A stretch of 64,000 nt of DNA from Rouxiella chamberiensis (GTDB lineage: Bacteria > Pseudomonadota > Gammaproteobacteria > Enterobacterales > Enterobacteriaceae). Below are positions 1-9,518 of this stretch, piece by piece. A program made the position numbers and the translations under genes. The notes below the pieces were generated by a model. The model was not told the DNA's origin and ran no database searches. It saw only the letters and a list, made by a program, of their open reading frames with translations. Location: the NCBI RefSeq assembly GCF_026967475.1, contig NZ_CP114058.1, positions 1,984,001 through 2,048,000 on the forward strand. The letters run 5' to 3'. Each line of letters opens with the position of its first letter. The first letter of the stretch is position 1.

Positions 1-835
1 ACAGAAGCGGGATAACCTCTTCTTGCTGGCGACTCTCCGGAAGAAAGTGCCAAATCGCGCAATGCCCGCGCATAGCGGGTAATGGAATCGATAAACATCA
101 CCACTTTTTTACCGTGATCCCGAAAATATTCCGCGATTGTTGTCGCAATCAGTACGGCATTACAGCGATCCAGCGAGGAATAATCGGATGTTGCAAAAAC
201 GAGAATACAGTTATCCTGACGGTCGGACTTTTTCAGAATTTCTGTAAATTCTGCGACCTCCCGCCCCCTCTCGCCAATCAATCCAATAACAAAAATATCA
301 GCTTCAATGTTATTAATTAACATCTGTAATAATGTGGTTTTCCCCCTCCGGCTGAAGCAAAGATACCTATTCTTTGCCCGACGCCGCAGGTCATCAAGGC
401 ATCAATAACTTTTATACCTGTTGGCAGCGCCTGCTGGATCCCGGCTCTGCATTGCCAATCAAGTGCTTTAGCCTGTATCGCTCGAGTTTCATCAAGAGCA
501 GGTATTGTGGTTTCATTCAACATACCCACAATTTTCCCTTCTGCGTTGACTACGCTACCCACCAGTTGATGTCCAACTTCAATACGAAATTCATGCCCCA
601 AAGGATGCAATACGGATTCACGTGATAAGCCATTGGCCTGTCCGAGCAGGCTAAGAATGGCTCGCTCATGACTAAATCCCAACACCTGTGCTCGCCCAAC
701 CCATTCTTTATCGTAAATACTACGATGTATGTCGCAGATTTCACCGATAACTACATCGGTTAAATCGGCCTCAATGATAGGCGTGCGTATAACACCAGGA
801 TGCGCCTGGCGAGTCAATAATTGGGCAATAGTCAT
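1..835 (-). CDS. sctN: T3SS ATPase SctN (InvC/Spa47 family), partial, frameshifted
   Basis: Cytoplasmic ATPase that unfolds T3SS substrates and strips their chaperones at the sorting platform. The N-terminal domain and the start of the RecA-like ATPase core are visible. The Walker A motif should read GGGKTT, but one base is missing in the G5A4 run near 341, so the frame breaks exactly there. Downstream the other frame stays open to the window edge and encodes [15 protein letters not shown] and [15 protein letters not shown], very close to InvC as I remember it. The ATG at 835 lies 8 bases after the sctV stop, so the two are probably co-transcribed. The rest of the gene is outside the window. 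Family assignment is firm. Whether the break is biological is doubtful. Confidence 0.9.
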
Positions 836-843
836 CTTTGAGC

Positions 844-2895
844 CTAAATAGTTTGAATAACATCAACGTTTACGTGCTGTGATAATTCACCATAAGACAT
901 GACAGCAATATCTTTAAATCGGGTTTCAATGAATTTTTTGATAAATCGTCTAATATCGACAGATGAGATAATCACGATATCTTTAAATTCATAATCATAA
1001 TTTTGTAAAGCCACGGTAAACGTATCCATAAGCTCTTCCGCTGCGGCAGGCTCGATATTGAGGAAAGAACCTCCGGACGTCGTTCTTATACCCGAACGAA
1101 AAACATCTTCGGTTTCGGCGGTCACCATTATTACGCGCAGCTGATTGTTGATTGAAAATTTATTACAGATATAACGGGCCAATGTCCCTCTGACATGTTC
1201 GACTAATAGAATCACGTCTTTCTCTTTGGGTGCCCACAAAGCCAATGCTTCCATAATCATTTTCATATTACGGATTGAAATTCTCTCGGAGAGTAAACGT
1301 TGCAATATTTCAGAGATTTTTTGCATCGTCATATGACGCAAGACTTCCTTGATGAGTTCAGGGCAAGTCTGCTCCAGTCGATCAGACATTGATTTTGCTT
1401 CCTGAACGCCAAAAAACTCATTGATATGGTGAGATAACTGCAAAGAGATGCAGAAATAGAGTTCATCGATGGCCGTTCTCATTGAATAGCCCAGTGAGGT
1501 CAAATTCTCCCGTTGATCCTTTTCGACCCAAACACCGCTTATTTCTTTATAGCTTGTCAAATTTAGCAGTTCGAGCTCTTCCAGCTTATTGATTACCCGT
1601 AGCTTATCGAAATGCAGATTGTAGGTTTCGACTTTTATTTCATTGATGAGAAAAGTCACCGAATGATCACCGCCGTCTTTTGCAGACTGTAAAAGGATGT
1701 CCGGGAGATGTATTCCATAATCGATAAAGAACTGACTTCGAATGTGCCCTGCTAAATCCTGTTCCTGCAATTTATTGAACTGGTTATCGGGCAAAACCAA
1801 TATGAGCGGTAAAGCTTCTGCATTCGTTTCATCAAGGTGGTTAATTCTTCGCATGACGCTTTCGAGACCTGTCGAAACAGCTCCACTTTCGATGGCTTTT
1901 TCGGCACTGTTCCCCTTATGAGAATGCGCTTTTTTACTGATAATCTGACGCTTGTAGAAATAGGTCGCGCACAGCATCAAAGACAACGTTACAAAGACAA
2001 ATAAGGGAAAACCGGGTAACAAGCCTACGCCGAGAGTGAGTATTGCAGCCACTGCGATAACAAAAGGCTGATTGATGAGCTGCGACAGGATTTTGCGCCC
2101 CATGTTATCGCCTTCACCACTGACTCGGGTGACGATGAATCCTGCGCTGACCGCAATCAGCAGCGAGGGGATCTGAGCCACCAGCCCATCTCCAATTGTG
2201 AGCATGGTATAAGTTTTTAATGCTTCGGACATCGTCATGCCATGTTGATTCATGCCGACACTGATACCACCGATAAAATTCACAAAAATGATGATAATGC
2301 CTGCGATGGCATCTCCCTTGATGAATTTCATTGCCCCATCAAATGAACCGTAGAGCTGACTTTCCCGCTCAAGGATACTTCTTCTTTCCTTGGCTTGATC
2401 GGAATCGAGGATCCCGGTTTTGACATCGGCGTCGATGCTCATCTGCTTGCCAGGCATAGCGTCCAGCGAGAATCGCGCCGCAACCTCGGCAACGCGTTCG
2501 GCGCCTTTGGTAATCACCATAAACTGGGTGATGGTAACAATGAAAAATATGACAAATCCGACCACAAGATTGTCGCCTATGACATAAAGTCCAAAGGTTT
2601 CAATAATCTCACCCGCGTTGGCATCATTTAATATGAGCCTGCTGGTACTGATGGAAAGCGAAAGCCTAAACAGAGTAGTAATCAGCAACACGGCAGGAAA
2701 CGTCGAAAAGCTCAGAATGCCGCTGATATAAAATGATGACAGAAACACCAGCATTGAAATAACAATATTCAACCCTATCAAGAAGTCCACCAGATAGGTT
2801 GGCAGCGGAACGATCAACATGGCAATGATGGTAACCATTAACAAGAGAATGATCAGTTCTGGATGTTCCTTGATTTTTGCAGCCATTTTTAGCAT
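844..2895 (-). CDS. sctV: T3SS export gate protein SctV (InvA/MxiA family)
   Basis: Major inner-membrane export gate. The N-terminal half has about eight hydrophobic segments (LIILLLMVTIIAMLIVPLPTY is the first) and the FHIPEP-family signature ARFSLDAMPGKQMSIDAD, followed by QLYGSFDGAMKFIKGDAIAG. The C-terminal cytoplasmic half, which forms the nonameric substrate-docking ring, ends DVIQTI, like InvA VNVIKTI. At 683 residues it matches InvA (685). I chose the ATG at 2895, preceded by GAGGGTGGG, over an in-frame ATG at 2952 that would overlap sctW. The reading frame is intact. It lies between sctW and sctN in the minus-strand operon. No invB-like chaperone gene separates it from sctN, unlike Salmonella SPI-1. 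Confidence 0.95.
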   Translation of the reverse strand: MLKMAAKIKEHPELIILLLMVTIIAMLIVPLPTYLVDFLIGLNIVISMLVFLSSFYISGILSFSTFPAVLLITTLFRLSLSISTSRLILNDANAGEIIETFGLYVIGDNLVVGFVIFFIVTITQFMVITKGAERVAEVAARFSLDAMPGKQMSIDADVKTGILDSDQAKERRSILERESQLYGSFDGAMKFIKGDAIAGIIIIFVNFIGGISVGMNQHGMTMSEALKTYTMLTIGDGLVAQIPSLLIAVSAGFIVTRVSGEGDNMGRKILSQLINQPFVIAVAAILTLGVGLLPGFPLFVFVTLSLMLCATYFYKRQIISKKAHSHKGNSAEKAIESGAVSTGLESVMRRINHLDETNAEALPLILVLPDNQFNKLQEQDLAGHIRSQFFIDYGIHLPDILLQSAKDGGDHSVTFLINEIKVETYNLHFDKLRVINKLEELELLNLTSYKEISGVWVEKDQRENLTSLGYSMRTAIDELYFCISLQLSHHINEFFGVQEAKSMSDRLEQTCPELIKEVLRHMTMQKISEILQRLLSERISIRNMKMIMEALALWAPKEKDVILLVEHVRGTLARYICNKFSINNQLRVIMVTAETEDVFRSGIRTTSGGSFLNIEPAAAEELMDTFTVALQNYDYEFKDIVIISSVDIRRFIKKFIETRFKDIAVMSYGELSQHVNVDVIQTI

Positions 2896-2911
2896 CAAAT
2901 AATTCCCACCC

Positions 2912-4045
2912 TCAAATTCTACTGTTGAGTAATTCAAGTTTGAAAAATTCATTTATTCTTGAATTCAGTTCGGTCTCAACGTCAAGCCTTCCATTTTCAT
3001 CAGCGAAAAACTCTTCCGGTATATTTTTGCAAAGTAAATAAACAGCCTGATAAAACTGGGCTTTTATACTGGCGCTTTTACCTTCCAATGACGGACTTAC
3101 GTCTGCAAGATAGTTTTTTATTCCCGCGGGGTCCTTGATGATGCAAAACAGAAAGAGTAACCATGATTTTTCTGAACCATTGATATCAAATATGGGATTT
3201 CTGGAAAGCAAGCTACTGATAAAGGTGTTCTCCAGTGTTCTCATCTTTTTCAATTGATTTAATTTAGCCAAAACTTCGCCAAACTCTGGAGGAGAACAGC
3301 TTGGCACCAGCGAATCGATATCCTGGAGCAATGCCTCTTCAATAAATTTCATTATGTGATGTCTTTTTTGATAGCCGAAGAGAGATATCCAACTCATATA
3401 GGTTTCTATTTCATCGCCGTGGCTTTCAAGAAAACCTCTATAGGTGCTTCTCAGCAGGGCTGGACTTACCCCCAACGTTTGACCAAACAATCGTGCTTTT
3501 AAGGCAACGTTGATGCCTGCCTTTAACGCTTTTGGTTCAGATGACTGCTCAAGCTGTTTAAGTAAAAGCTTGATGATGGGTTTGAGATTTTCGTTAATAT
3601 CCGCCCTTTTCAGGGCTTTTCTCAATATAATGACCCGGTCGCTATCATCAGGAAACTGTTTGAAAAACTTGAAAAGCATATCTTTGATACTGCTACGCGA
3701 TACCCCCGAAACCATCTTAAGCAGCAATTCCAACTTCTTAAGCGAATTGTCATCCAGAATCGAGTCGAAGTTGTTTTCGGCATCGGTGCCGCTTTTAAGA
3801 GAAAGATCGCGTCTGGATCTAAACTGTGATGAGGCCTGCAGCCCCTCATCGACAGACTGGGAGGCTCGGGCAAGCAAATCTGCCGATGAGTCTTCATCAA
3901 GAATCAGCAATGCCTGATCTTCAAGGTAAGCTTCATCATTGACCTTGGCATTGGAGGTTTCTTTCTGCAGCTGGGCTTTATCTCGCTGCTGTTCTCTGAC
4001 CCGGAGAGCAGAAAGATGTCCGTATTCACTCCCGCCTATCTTCAT
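2912..4045 (-). CDS. sctW: T3SS gatekeeper SctW (InvE/MxiC family)
   Basis: Gatekeeper that controls the switch between translocator and effector export. The protein is 377 residues, against about 372 for InvE. It has a charged, helix-rich N-terminus with no signal peptide, then helical repeats (for example residues 103-170, KKLELLLKMVSGVSRS onward) and an FGYQKRHHIMKFIEEALLQD segment typical of the family. Its ATG overlaps the sctC stop as ATGA (4045-4042), which suggests translational coupling. sctV follows 16 bases later. Sequence conservation in this family is low, so the assignment relies on both the sequence and the invG-invE-invA gene order. The frame is intact. Confidence 0.85.
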   Translation of the reverse strand: MKIGGSEYGHLSALRVREQQRDKAQLQKETSNAKVNDEAYLEDQALLILDEDSSADLLARASQSVDEGLQASSQFRSRRDLSLKSGTDAENNFDSILDDNSLKKLELLLKMVSGVSRSSIKDMLFKFFKQFPDDSDRVIILRKALKRADINENLKPIIKLLLKQLEQSSEPKALKAGINVALKARLFGQTLGVSPALLRSTYRGFLESHGDEIETYMSWISLFGYQKRHHIMKFIEEALLQDIDSLVPSCSPPEFGEVLAKLNQLKKMRTLENTFISSLLSRNPIFDINGSEKSWLLFLFCIIKDPAGIKNYLADVSPSLEGKSASIKAQFYQAVYLLCKNIPEEFFADENGRLDVETELNSRINEFFKLELLNSRI

Positions 4046-5737
4046 AGCAGGCTCATCGAAAGGTTTTGTTTCCAGTCTCTGAGAGGCGTTGCGCTGAACA
4101 GGTCTCGTGTGAGGGTATTGGCTGCCGAAATGTCCTCTGATTTTATTTCACGAGGCTGTATGAGAAAAACCCTTACCGTTTGGCTGTTTTGACTTACCCG
4201 ATAGCGAAACAAGGCACCCAACAGAGGAATTTTTCCGAGAACCAGGAATACTTGCGTACTCGTTCTTGTCTTCATCACGCGTATATCCACCGATAAGAAG
4301 GCTTTTTCCGCGTGGAACCCGGGCAATGGTGCTGATATTGGTTCTGGCCACTTCGGGTAACGGTGATAGCAAACTCTCACCATTACTGCTCATCTCATTG
4401 GCATTGCCGTCTTCTACATTCAGCATCATTTCAATTTCATCCTCTTGGGTAAATCGGGGCAGGACACTGACAGAGGTACCAAAAGTAATTTTCTGAAGAT
4501 CAACGTTATGCTCACCGAGCAGTTTGGTATAGAGGCTGTGACTGTTATCAAAAATGGCAGGAATATTTTCTTGCGTAAGAATGACGGGACGGGAAATGAT
4601 ATTGGCTAACTTGTCTTTACTCAGTGCAATGATTTCAGCCATAAATTTACCGCCATCGAGTGTACTCGACATGCCGCTCATACCTTCGGCACCGCCTACC
4701 CCCTGATTCAGCGAAAATCCGAGCCTTTCACCAATATGCAGACTGCCTTTCCAGTTTGCACCCAACTGCTCAAGAGCGCTCTTTTGCAAATCTACAATCC
4801 AGACAGAAAGCTCGATATGTCTGCGAGGTTTGTCCAGTGCGGCCACAACATTCTTTATATGCATTATTTGTTGTTCGCCAGCCTTCAAAAGCAGACTGTT
4901 GTTGCCAGGATTGGAGATAATTTTAACGTCTGAACTCTCGATCTTAGGGGTACCTGATACCGGCGCTGAAGCAGTCTCTTCTGTGTCGTCGGGTAATAGT
5001 CCCTGTAACGTGGCTTCCTTGACGGGTAGCGCATTTTTTAAAGTGATATCGGGTTGAACACTGCTGACATTTGCATTGGCGAAGAGTTGAGAAAGAATGG
5101 TGGCTACGCCCGGCACGACCATCTGGCTATCTCTGTAGTTATAAACCCTGTCTTCAACAAAAGTATTCTTTAAATAGATAATAGATACGGATTCGTTGAC
5201 ATCACTTACCGGCTCCTGTTCATCAAGCGTGCGCGCAAGTTCATTGACCATATCAATATAGATGGGCGGACCGGAAATAAACCACGTCGAATTACCTTCA
5301 TCACCACGCAGTGGATAACGGCTATCATAGATACCAATCTTTTTTAAATAAGACACAAAAAATGTAAAAGAGATGTTTTTAATTTTAATGATTTGACTGG
5401 ACATTTCGGATGAATCGTAGATATAAATGGTTGAATGATTGTCATACCAGATTAACCCAAGGTTATTGGCAATCCGTTCCAGCTGCATTTGCGGATCGAC
5501 AAGAGACATTTCTCCGCTGATTTTCTTCTTTAATGCCTGCTTACTTAACAGTATCGGTTTTCTCAACTGTGAAGACAAAGCATTAAAATAGCCACCAACA
5601 GTTTCGTTGCTTGCAACGTAGCCCTCAGGCTGGCGAGTTGGCATTTCATTGGCACGAACTGAAAAGTTAAATAACATACTTAACGTGATGATTATTTTTA
5701 TTTTTGAATTAACGTTAATGATGAGGTTATTTTTCAT
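4042..5737 (-). CDS. sctC: T3SS outer-membrane secretin SctC (InvG/MxiD family), frameshifted
   Basis: Forms the outer-membrane secretin ring. It has a signal peptide (hydrophobic IIITLSMLFNF, cleavage near RA-NE), N-domains, then the secretin core with the conserved RVPRGKSLLIGGYTRD. One extra base near 4233 makes the ORF run into unrelated sequence and stop at 4148. In the next frame the family end continues as GKIPLLGALFRYRVSQNSQT and VRVFLIQPREI up to 4042. Removing the base gives 564 residues, against 562 for InvG. Its ATG overlaps the regulator stop and its stop overlaps the sctW start, each as ATGA. The family call is certain. The frameshift is probably a sequence error, since conserved residues continue on both sides. 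Confidence 0.9.
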
Positions 5738-6501
5738 TTCATGGCCATATCAAGTATTGATTTTCTCAAAGCTCTTGGTGTCATTCCAAGCATCTTTTTG
5801 ACATCATTGGAAAAGTGCGACAGTGAAGAATAGCCATGCGCAAAGGCAACATCTGTCATATTTTGTGGGTCGTTGATAAATGCCAGTAACGGCTTTGGTC
5901 ATGCGCCATTCACGCAACGTCACCTTGGTGGTATGACCCAGGGCGTTTCGTGAAAGTCGCCGAAAATGTGCTGCGGAAAGACCATATCTGACACAAAGAT
6001 TCTGTAAACACTGATTATTGTCATCCGTAGCGGAAAGTAAAAAATGCACCAAATTATAGCACTCTGTTTTTCTGAGAAACTGTATTAGTGCATAAGTGCT
6101 CTTATGGGGATGCATGGCTTGATTAAGCAACCAATACTCCATTTCATCGGGGTTCAGATGTTTGATATTTTCAGGGAAAGTCGCCCAGCAGAGATCGTCG
6201 GAGACGACCGTTTCGACTTTATCCAGTGCGTAATCTATAAAAACCTGAAGCTTGGCCATTTTCATCAAATCAATTTCAAAGAATCGGAGTTTCCCCTTAT
6301 TTATTTTGAATGCCATGGCATCCATGGCAATCAGACCACGCCATTCATTTTGTAATGTTAATGTGCCTTGTTCACTATTTCTTATTATGCAGACGATTTC
6401 ACAGCCTTGATCTCCTAACACCTCGGCCAGCCAAAGTTTTTTTCGGTGATTCTGGTATGTTCACCCTCGCTCATGATATGCGGGATCGTTTCAAGGCGCA
6501 T
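5734..6501 (-). CDS. invF: AraC-family T3SS activator (InvF/MxiE type), frameshifted twice
   Basis: Probable transcription activator of T3SS effector genes, in the invF position at the head of the invG-invE-invA-invC operon. The recognisable part has ENIKHLNPDEMEYWLL followed by an AraC HTH, VRYGLSAAHFRRLSRNALG. One extra T near 5888 breaks the second HTH, which continues in the next frame as AFAHGYSSLSHFSNDVKKML and PRALRKSI, ending at 5734. A missing A in the A7 run near 6441 separates the open frame from the ATG at 6501. Restoring both gives 255 residues. The start is uncertain: an inner ATG lies at 6474. The stop overlaps the sctC ATG. The family call is good. The restored N-terminus is less certain. 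Confidence 0.75.
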
Positions 6502-6725
6502 AGAGTTAATCCCTTGAATTTATGCTTTAATTTACAGCTGACATCCTAATCGGTAACCCACAGGTTCATCTTGATGTGAATATGATAGTAATTCATATGC
6601 ATTCATCCTTCATATCATCAAATGAAATGTAGACTGCCTTTTTGCTCATAAAGAAATCAAGATCTAATCATAAGGTTTTATTAGACTTTCTCGCTATAGC
6701 ACCAGGATTCAGCGAGCCTAAATTT
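6502..6725 (+). promoter_or_regulatory. Divergent intergenic region between the two T3SS operons
   Basis: AT-rich 224-bp region from which the regulator-secretin operon (minus) and the sctD needle-complex operon (plus) diverge. It must carry promoters for at least one and probably both. I see no promoter or operator that I can place with confidence. A TTG-initiated extension of sctD from 6642 is open here, but I judge it non-coding because PrgH-like homology begins only after the ATG at 6726. Confidence 0.45.
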
Positions 6726-7606
6726 ATGAGCAATTCCGATGAAAGGCACACTCCTTCAGTCTCCGAGAGGAGAATTACATTAAAATTAATTAACAGTCCC
6801 TTATGCGGATGTGAATTTCAATTAACTAACGACCGTACTTTTTTTATTGTTGCCAACCAGGATACCCTGGATCGTTGTTCCACGCCAAATGATAACGCCC
6901 TCATTATTCCCATGAATGAAGGCGGTGTTAATTTTGAAGTAATGCTAAATAACATCAGCACCTCTCCTTCAGTTGACATTATCGAACATGGCGATTCAGG
7001 CACGCGAAGCTATCAGGCAATATTTAATCAAAAGATTGCAATCGGTTCATTGTTTATCGCATTAAAAATGGCTGACGAGCCGTGGAGCTATGATTTTACG
7101 CACGCTGACTCTGTCAATATAAAGGTAAAGGGTGAGTGGTCACAAAGAAAAAAACCGCTATTTTTTGCTTCGATTATATTACTCGGATTAACGTTGGCAT
7201 GGTTTAAAGTAGGCAAGGCAGCCAATCTACTTTCTTCGCCATCAGCCGCTAAAGAACTTCCACGATTAAACAACAATACGGCAGCACCTCAGCCTGTTAT
7301 TTTGGCGCCTACAAGGAAAACAACAACGCTAAAAACCAGACCTGAAGACATTGAGCAATTTCTCAATCAAATGGACGTTATCTTTACTCGTCAAAGTAAT
7401 AATAATCAGACCCTGTTCAGTTTCAAGGGGGAGCTGGATGATGGCACGCTCGAGCAAATTAAAAAGCTACGCAATAAATATCTTTCATCAAATTATGATT
7501 TTGCCATCAATCTTCAAGATGAAAAAAAATAGATAAGTCGTTCAAATATGGTGAAGGCGGTTATATCAAAATTTCAGCCAATCACTGGCTAGTCAATAAA
7601 CCTTAA
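6726..7606 (+). CDS. sctD: T3SS inner-membrane ring protein SctD (PrgH/MxiG family), short, frameshifted
   Basis: Outer component of the inner-membrane ring. An N-terminal FHA-like cytoplasmic domain (LINSPLCGCEFQL, NEGGVNFEV) closely resembles PrgH. A single membrane helix follows (FFASIILLGLTLAWF, about 145-160), then the periplasmic part. The run of eight A at 7522-7529 lacks one base. With it the protein continues IDKSFKYGEGGYIKISANHW, matching the PrgH end YGAEGYIKMSPGHW, and stops at 7606 with 293 residues. PrgH has 392. The missing stretch corresponds to the first two ring-building modules, replaced here by a Pro/Asn/Thr-rich linker. I chose the ATG at 6726 because 15 residues then precede the conserved domain, as in PrgH. 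Confidence 0.85.
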
Positions 7607-7619
7607 AAGGAGCATTCCT

Positions 7620-7928
7620 GTGTCTGAATATAATACTTCGCGGTCCTCACGAGTGGCAGGTTCATCAGAGTTCATTATGGAGTTATCGGGTAACTTCGAC
7701 TCGGGTGTTACCGGCCTCAAGACGAAATTAAATAAAGCGCTTGAAAATCTGAGCGGGAGCGGCACTCCCGGTGCCAAGGGTTCCGGCAACAGTAATACTT
7801 CCGACCCCGTACTTCTGGCCGAGTACCAGGCTGCTCTTTCTGCCTATACCCTCTTTTGCAATGCCCAATCCAGCTCTGTGAAAGCATTCAAAGATATCGC
7901 GGCAGCGACAATTTCCAACTTTAGATAA
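7620..7928 (+). CDS. sctF: T3SS needle subunit SctF (PrgI/MxiH family) with extended loop
   Basis: Polymerises into the extracellular needle. The C-terminal helix, YTLFCNAQSSSVKAFKDIAA then ISNFR, is nearly that of PrgI, and FDSGVTGLKTKLNKALENL matches its N-terminal helix. Needle subunits usually have 80-85 residues. This one has 102. The excess is a Gly/Ser-rich insertion (SGSGTPGAKGSGNSNT) directly before the SDP turn between the two helices, plus a slightly longer N-terminus. It starts with GTG at 7620, with AAAAGGAG (7605-7612) at good spacing, and lies 13 bases after the restored sctD stop. A Cys in the C-terminal helix is unusual for the family. No signal peptide, as expected for a T3SS substrate. 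Confidence 0.92.
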   Translation: MSEYNTSRSSRVAGSSEFIMELSGNFDSGVTGLKTKLNKALENLSGSGTPGAKGSGNSNTSDPVLLAEYQAALSAYTLFCNAQSSSVKAFKDIAAATISNFR

Positions 7929-7949
7929 AGATAATTAACAGGGTATATC

Positions 7950-8246
7950 ATGCAAAATGTGCAGGCTGTTCATGATTTTTCGACAAAAAGTCACTTCTCT
8001 CTTAAGGAGGACTCTTACATTACGCTCGAAGATAAAATGATCTCGGCTTATGCCGCCGGAGTGCAGCAGTATGACTTGAGAAAACAACATGTCCTTGACT
8101 TGGTCAATGCAGCAGGATCGGTAAGTTCGCCTGAAACGTTGTTTGCTATTCAACAACAAACGGCTGATTACAATATCGAAGTGTCATTAATCAGTGCATT
8201 AACGCGCAAAGCGACGGGTGCCGTGGAGACATTATTGCGGGCATGA
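7950..8246 (+). CDS. sctI: T3SS inner rod protein SctI (PrgJ/MxiI family)
   Basis: Inner rod subunit that links the export apparatus to the needle. It has 98 residues, against 101 for PrgJ. The C-terminal part, [20 protein letters not shown], is almost identical to Prg[18 protein letters not shown] and is diagnostic. The N-terminal half is variable, as is normal in the family, with a [12 protein letters not shown] segment resembling the LDDRLLQAF region of PrgJ. The ATG at 7950 follows AACAGGG with short spacing. The stop overlaps the sctJ ATG as ATGA (8243-8246), which suggests coupled translation. Placement after sctF and before sctJ is the standard SPI-1 order. Confidence 0.92.
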   Translation: MQNVQAVHDFSTKSHFSLKEDSYITLEDKMISAYAAGVQQYDLRKQHVLDLVNAAGSVSSPETLFAIQQQTADYNIEVSLISALTRKATGAVETLLRA

Positions 8247-8965
8247 AAATTCTCCACATTTTTATCGCCCTTATCATTCTTCTTGTGACGGGTTGTAAAG
8301 AGCAACCATTACTCAAAGGGCTTGATCAACGCCAAGCCAACGAAGTTATTGCTCTTCTCCAACGAAACAATATTCAGGCCGAGAAAAGCGATTTAGCAAA
8401 AGAAGGATATCAGGTCGTGGTCGATAAAAAGGATTTTAGCGCTGCCGTAGAGCTGCTGGGCATCTATAACTTACCGTCCAAACCCCGGATGGAAATTGCG
8501 CAGATGTTTCCTTCCGACTCACTGATTTCTTCGCCCCTTGCTGAAATGGCCAGGCTTTATTCAGCTATAGAGCAGAGACTCGAACAGTCGATTATGGCCC
8601 TTGAGGGCGTCACTGCCGTACAGGTTCATGTCAGTTATCAGTTTGACTCTGGCAGCAATGTTAATAAAAAGGAACCGGAACATGTTGCGGCCCTGATTAG
8701 TTATGACCGACAGGCCGATACCGCGCTGATGATCAGTGATATAAAAAGATTTTTGAAGAACAGTTTCGACAATCTTAGCTACGATAATATTTCTGTCGTA
8801 CTCACTGCTTCACCGGCACTTCCTCTTGTGTCTCCGACTTCCATCAAGCCTGCATTTTCATTAATGCGATACTGGTGGGCCGCACTGCTAATGGTTTTGA
8901 CACTCCTCTGTTCAGGATTTTTTATATGGCGTAAAACCTTTGCTCCAAGGGATACCGATGCGTGA
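8243..8965 (+). CDS. sctJ: T3SS inner-membrane ring lipoprotein SctJ (PrgK/MxiJ family)
   Basis: Inner component of the inner-membrane ring, anchored by a lipid and by a C-terminal helix. Signal peptide [18 protein letters not shown] ends in a lipobox with the acylated Cys at 18. Two ring-building modules follow, including [20 protein letters not shown] and [20 protein letters not shown]. The C-terminal transmembrane helix is [19 protein letters not shown], followed by a short basic tail. At 240 residues it is near PrgK (252). The start overlaps the sctI stop by 4 bases and the end overlaps sctK by 8 bases. The frame is intact, so this is one of the best-preserved ring genes here. Confidence 0.93.
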   Translation: MKILHIFIALIILLVTGCKEQPLLKGLDQRQANEVIALLQRNNIQAEKSDLAKEGYQVVVDKKDFSAAVELLGIYNLPSKPRMEIAQMFPSDSLISSPLAEMARLYSAIEQRLEQSIMALEGVTAVQVHVSYQFDSGSNVNKKEPEHVAALISYDRQADTALMISDIKRFLKNSFDNLSYDNISVVLTASPALPLVSPTSIKPAFSLMRYWWAALLMVLTLLCSGFFIWRKTFAPRDTDA

Positions 8966-9518
8966 TGCGGCTATGTTGCAAACTGTTCTCTTCAATCCCT
9001 GTGCATGGATTCATAAAGACAGATTGGTCATCCCCGAAAATTTCAATAATCAAAAATGTCTTGGCCTGATTAATCAGGCTTTGATTAAACAGTACAGTCT
9101 AGGAACAGAAATACCCAAGATAGTGAAAGGTTCTTTAACCGGAATGGTTATTGAACACTGGTTCGCTTTGCCACGTATTTCGCGGATGCTGGCCTGTCAA
9201 AGATATCGTGCGGCGTTGCAGTATCAGGGAGAATTCAATCATCTCTCCGCCAGTGATCAGAATTTCTGTAAACTGGAAAGCGCCGATGTTCAACCCGTTT
9301 ATATTGGCCGCCCCATTATGTCCCTCTGTCTTGATGCCTGTGGCGCGCATATGCTTGTGAGCCTTTCTCCGTTACTGCCCCGCGTCATTGCACAACGCAT
9401 TTCTCTTCTTTTCAGCGAAAGCGCCATGCTGCGGCAACTTGCCCCTGCGCCCAAGGCTCTTTCACCAATGCATTTCAAATTGGCTATTCAATATGCACAA
9501 CACTCTGCCTCCCTTTGA
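8958..9518 (+). CDS. sctK: T3SS sorting-platform protein SctK (OrgA/MxiK family)
   Basis: Accessory protein of the cytoplasmic sorting platform, linking the SctQ/SctL pods to the SctD ring. It has 186 residues, against about 199 for Salmonella Org[19 protein letters not shown] corresponds to FDPLSYIHPQRLQIAPEM of OrgA, and the end [15 protein letters not shown] matches OrgA LLLALQYAQKY. I chose the ATG at 8958, overlapping sctJ by 8 bases, rather than a longer TTG-initiated frame. The end overlaps sctL by 26 bases. No signal peptide or membrane segment. Primary-sequence conservation in this family is weak, so position between sctJ and sctL contributes to the call. Confidence 0.82.
   Translation: MRDAAMLQTVLFNPCAWIHKDRLVIPENFNNQKCLGLINQALIKQYSLGTEIPKIVKGSLTGMVIEHWFALPRISRMLACQRYRAALQYQGEFNHLSASDQNFCKLESADVQPVYIGRPIMSLCLDACGAHMLVSLSPLLPRVIAQRISLLFSESAMLRQLAPAPKALSPMHFKLAIQYAQHSASL

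Noticed and set aside
6642..6725. An N-terminal extension of sctD starting with TTG
   Set aside because: No ribosome site and no counterpart in PrgH. The ATG at 6726 fits the family length before the FHA-like domain.
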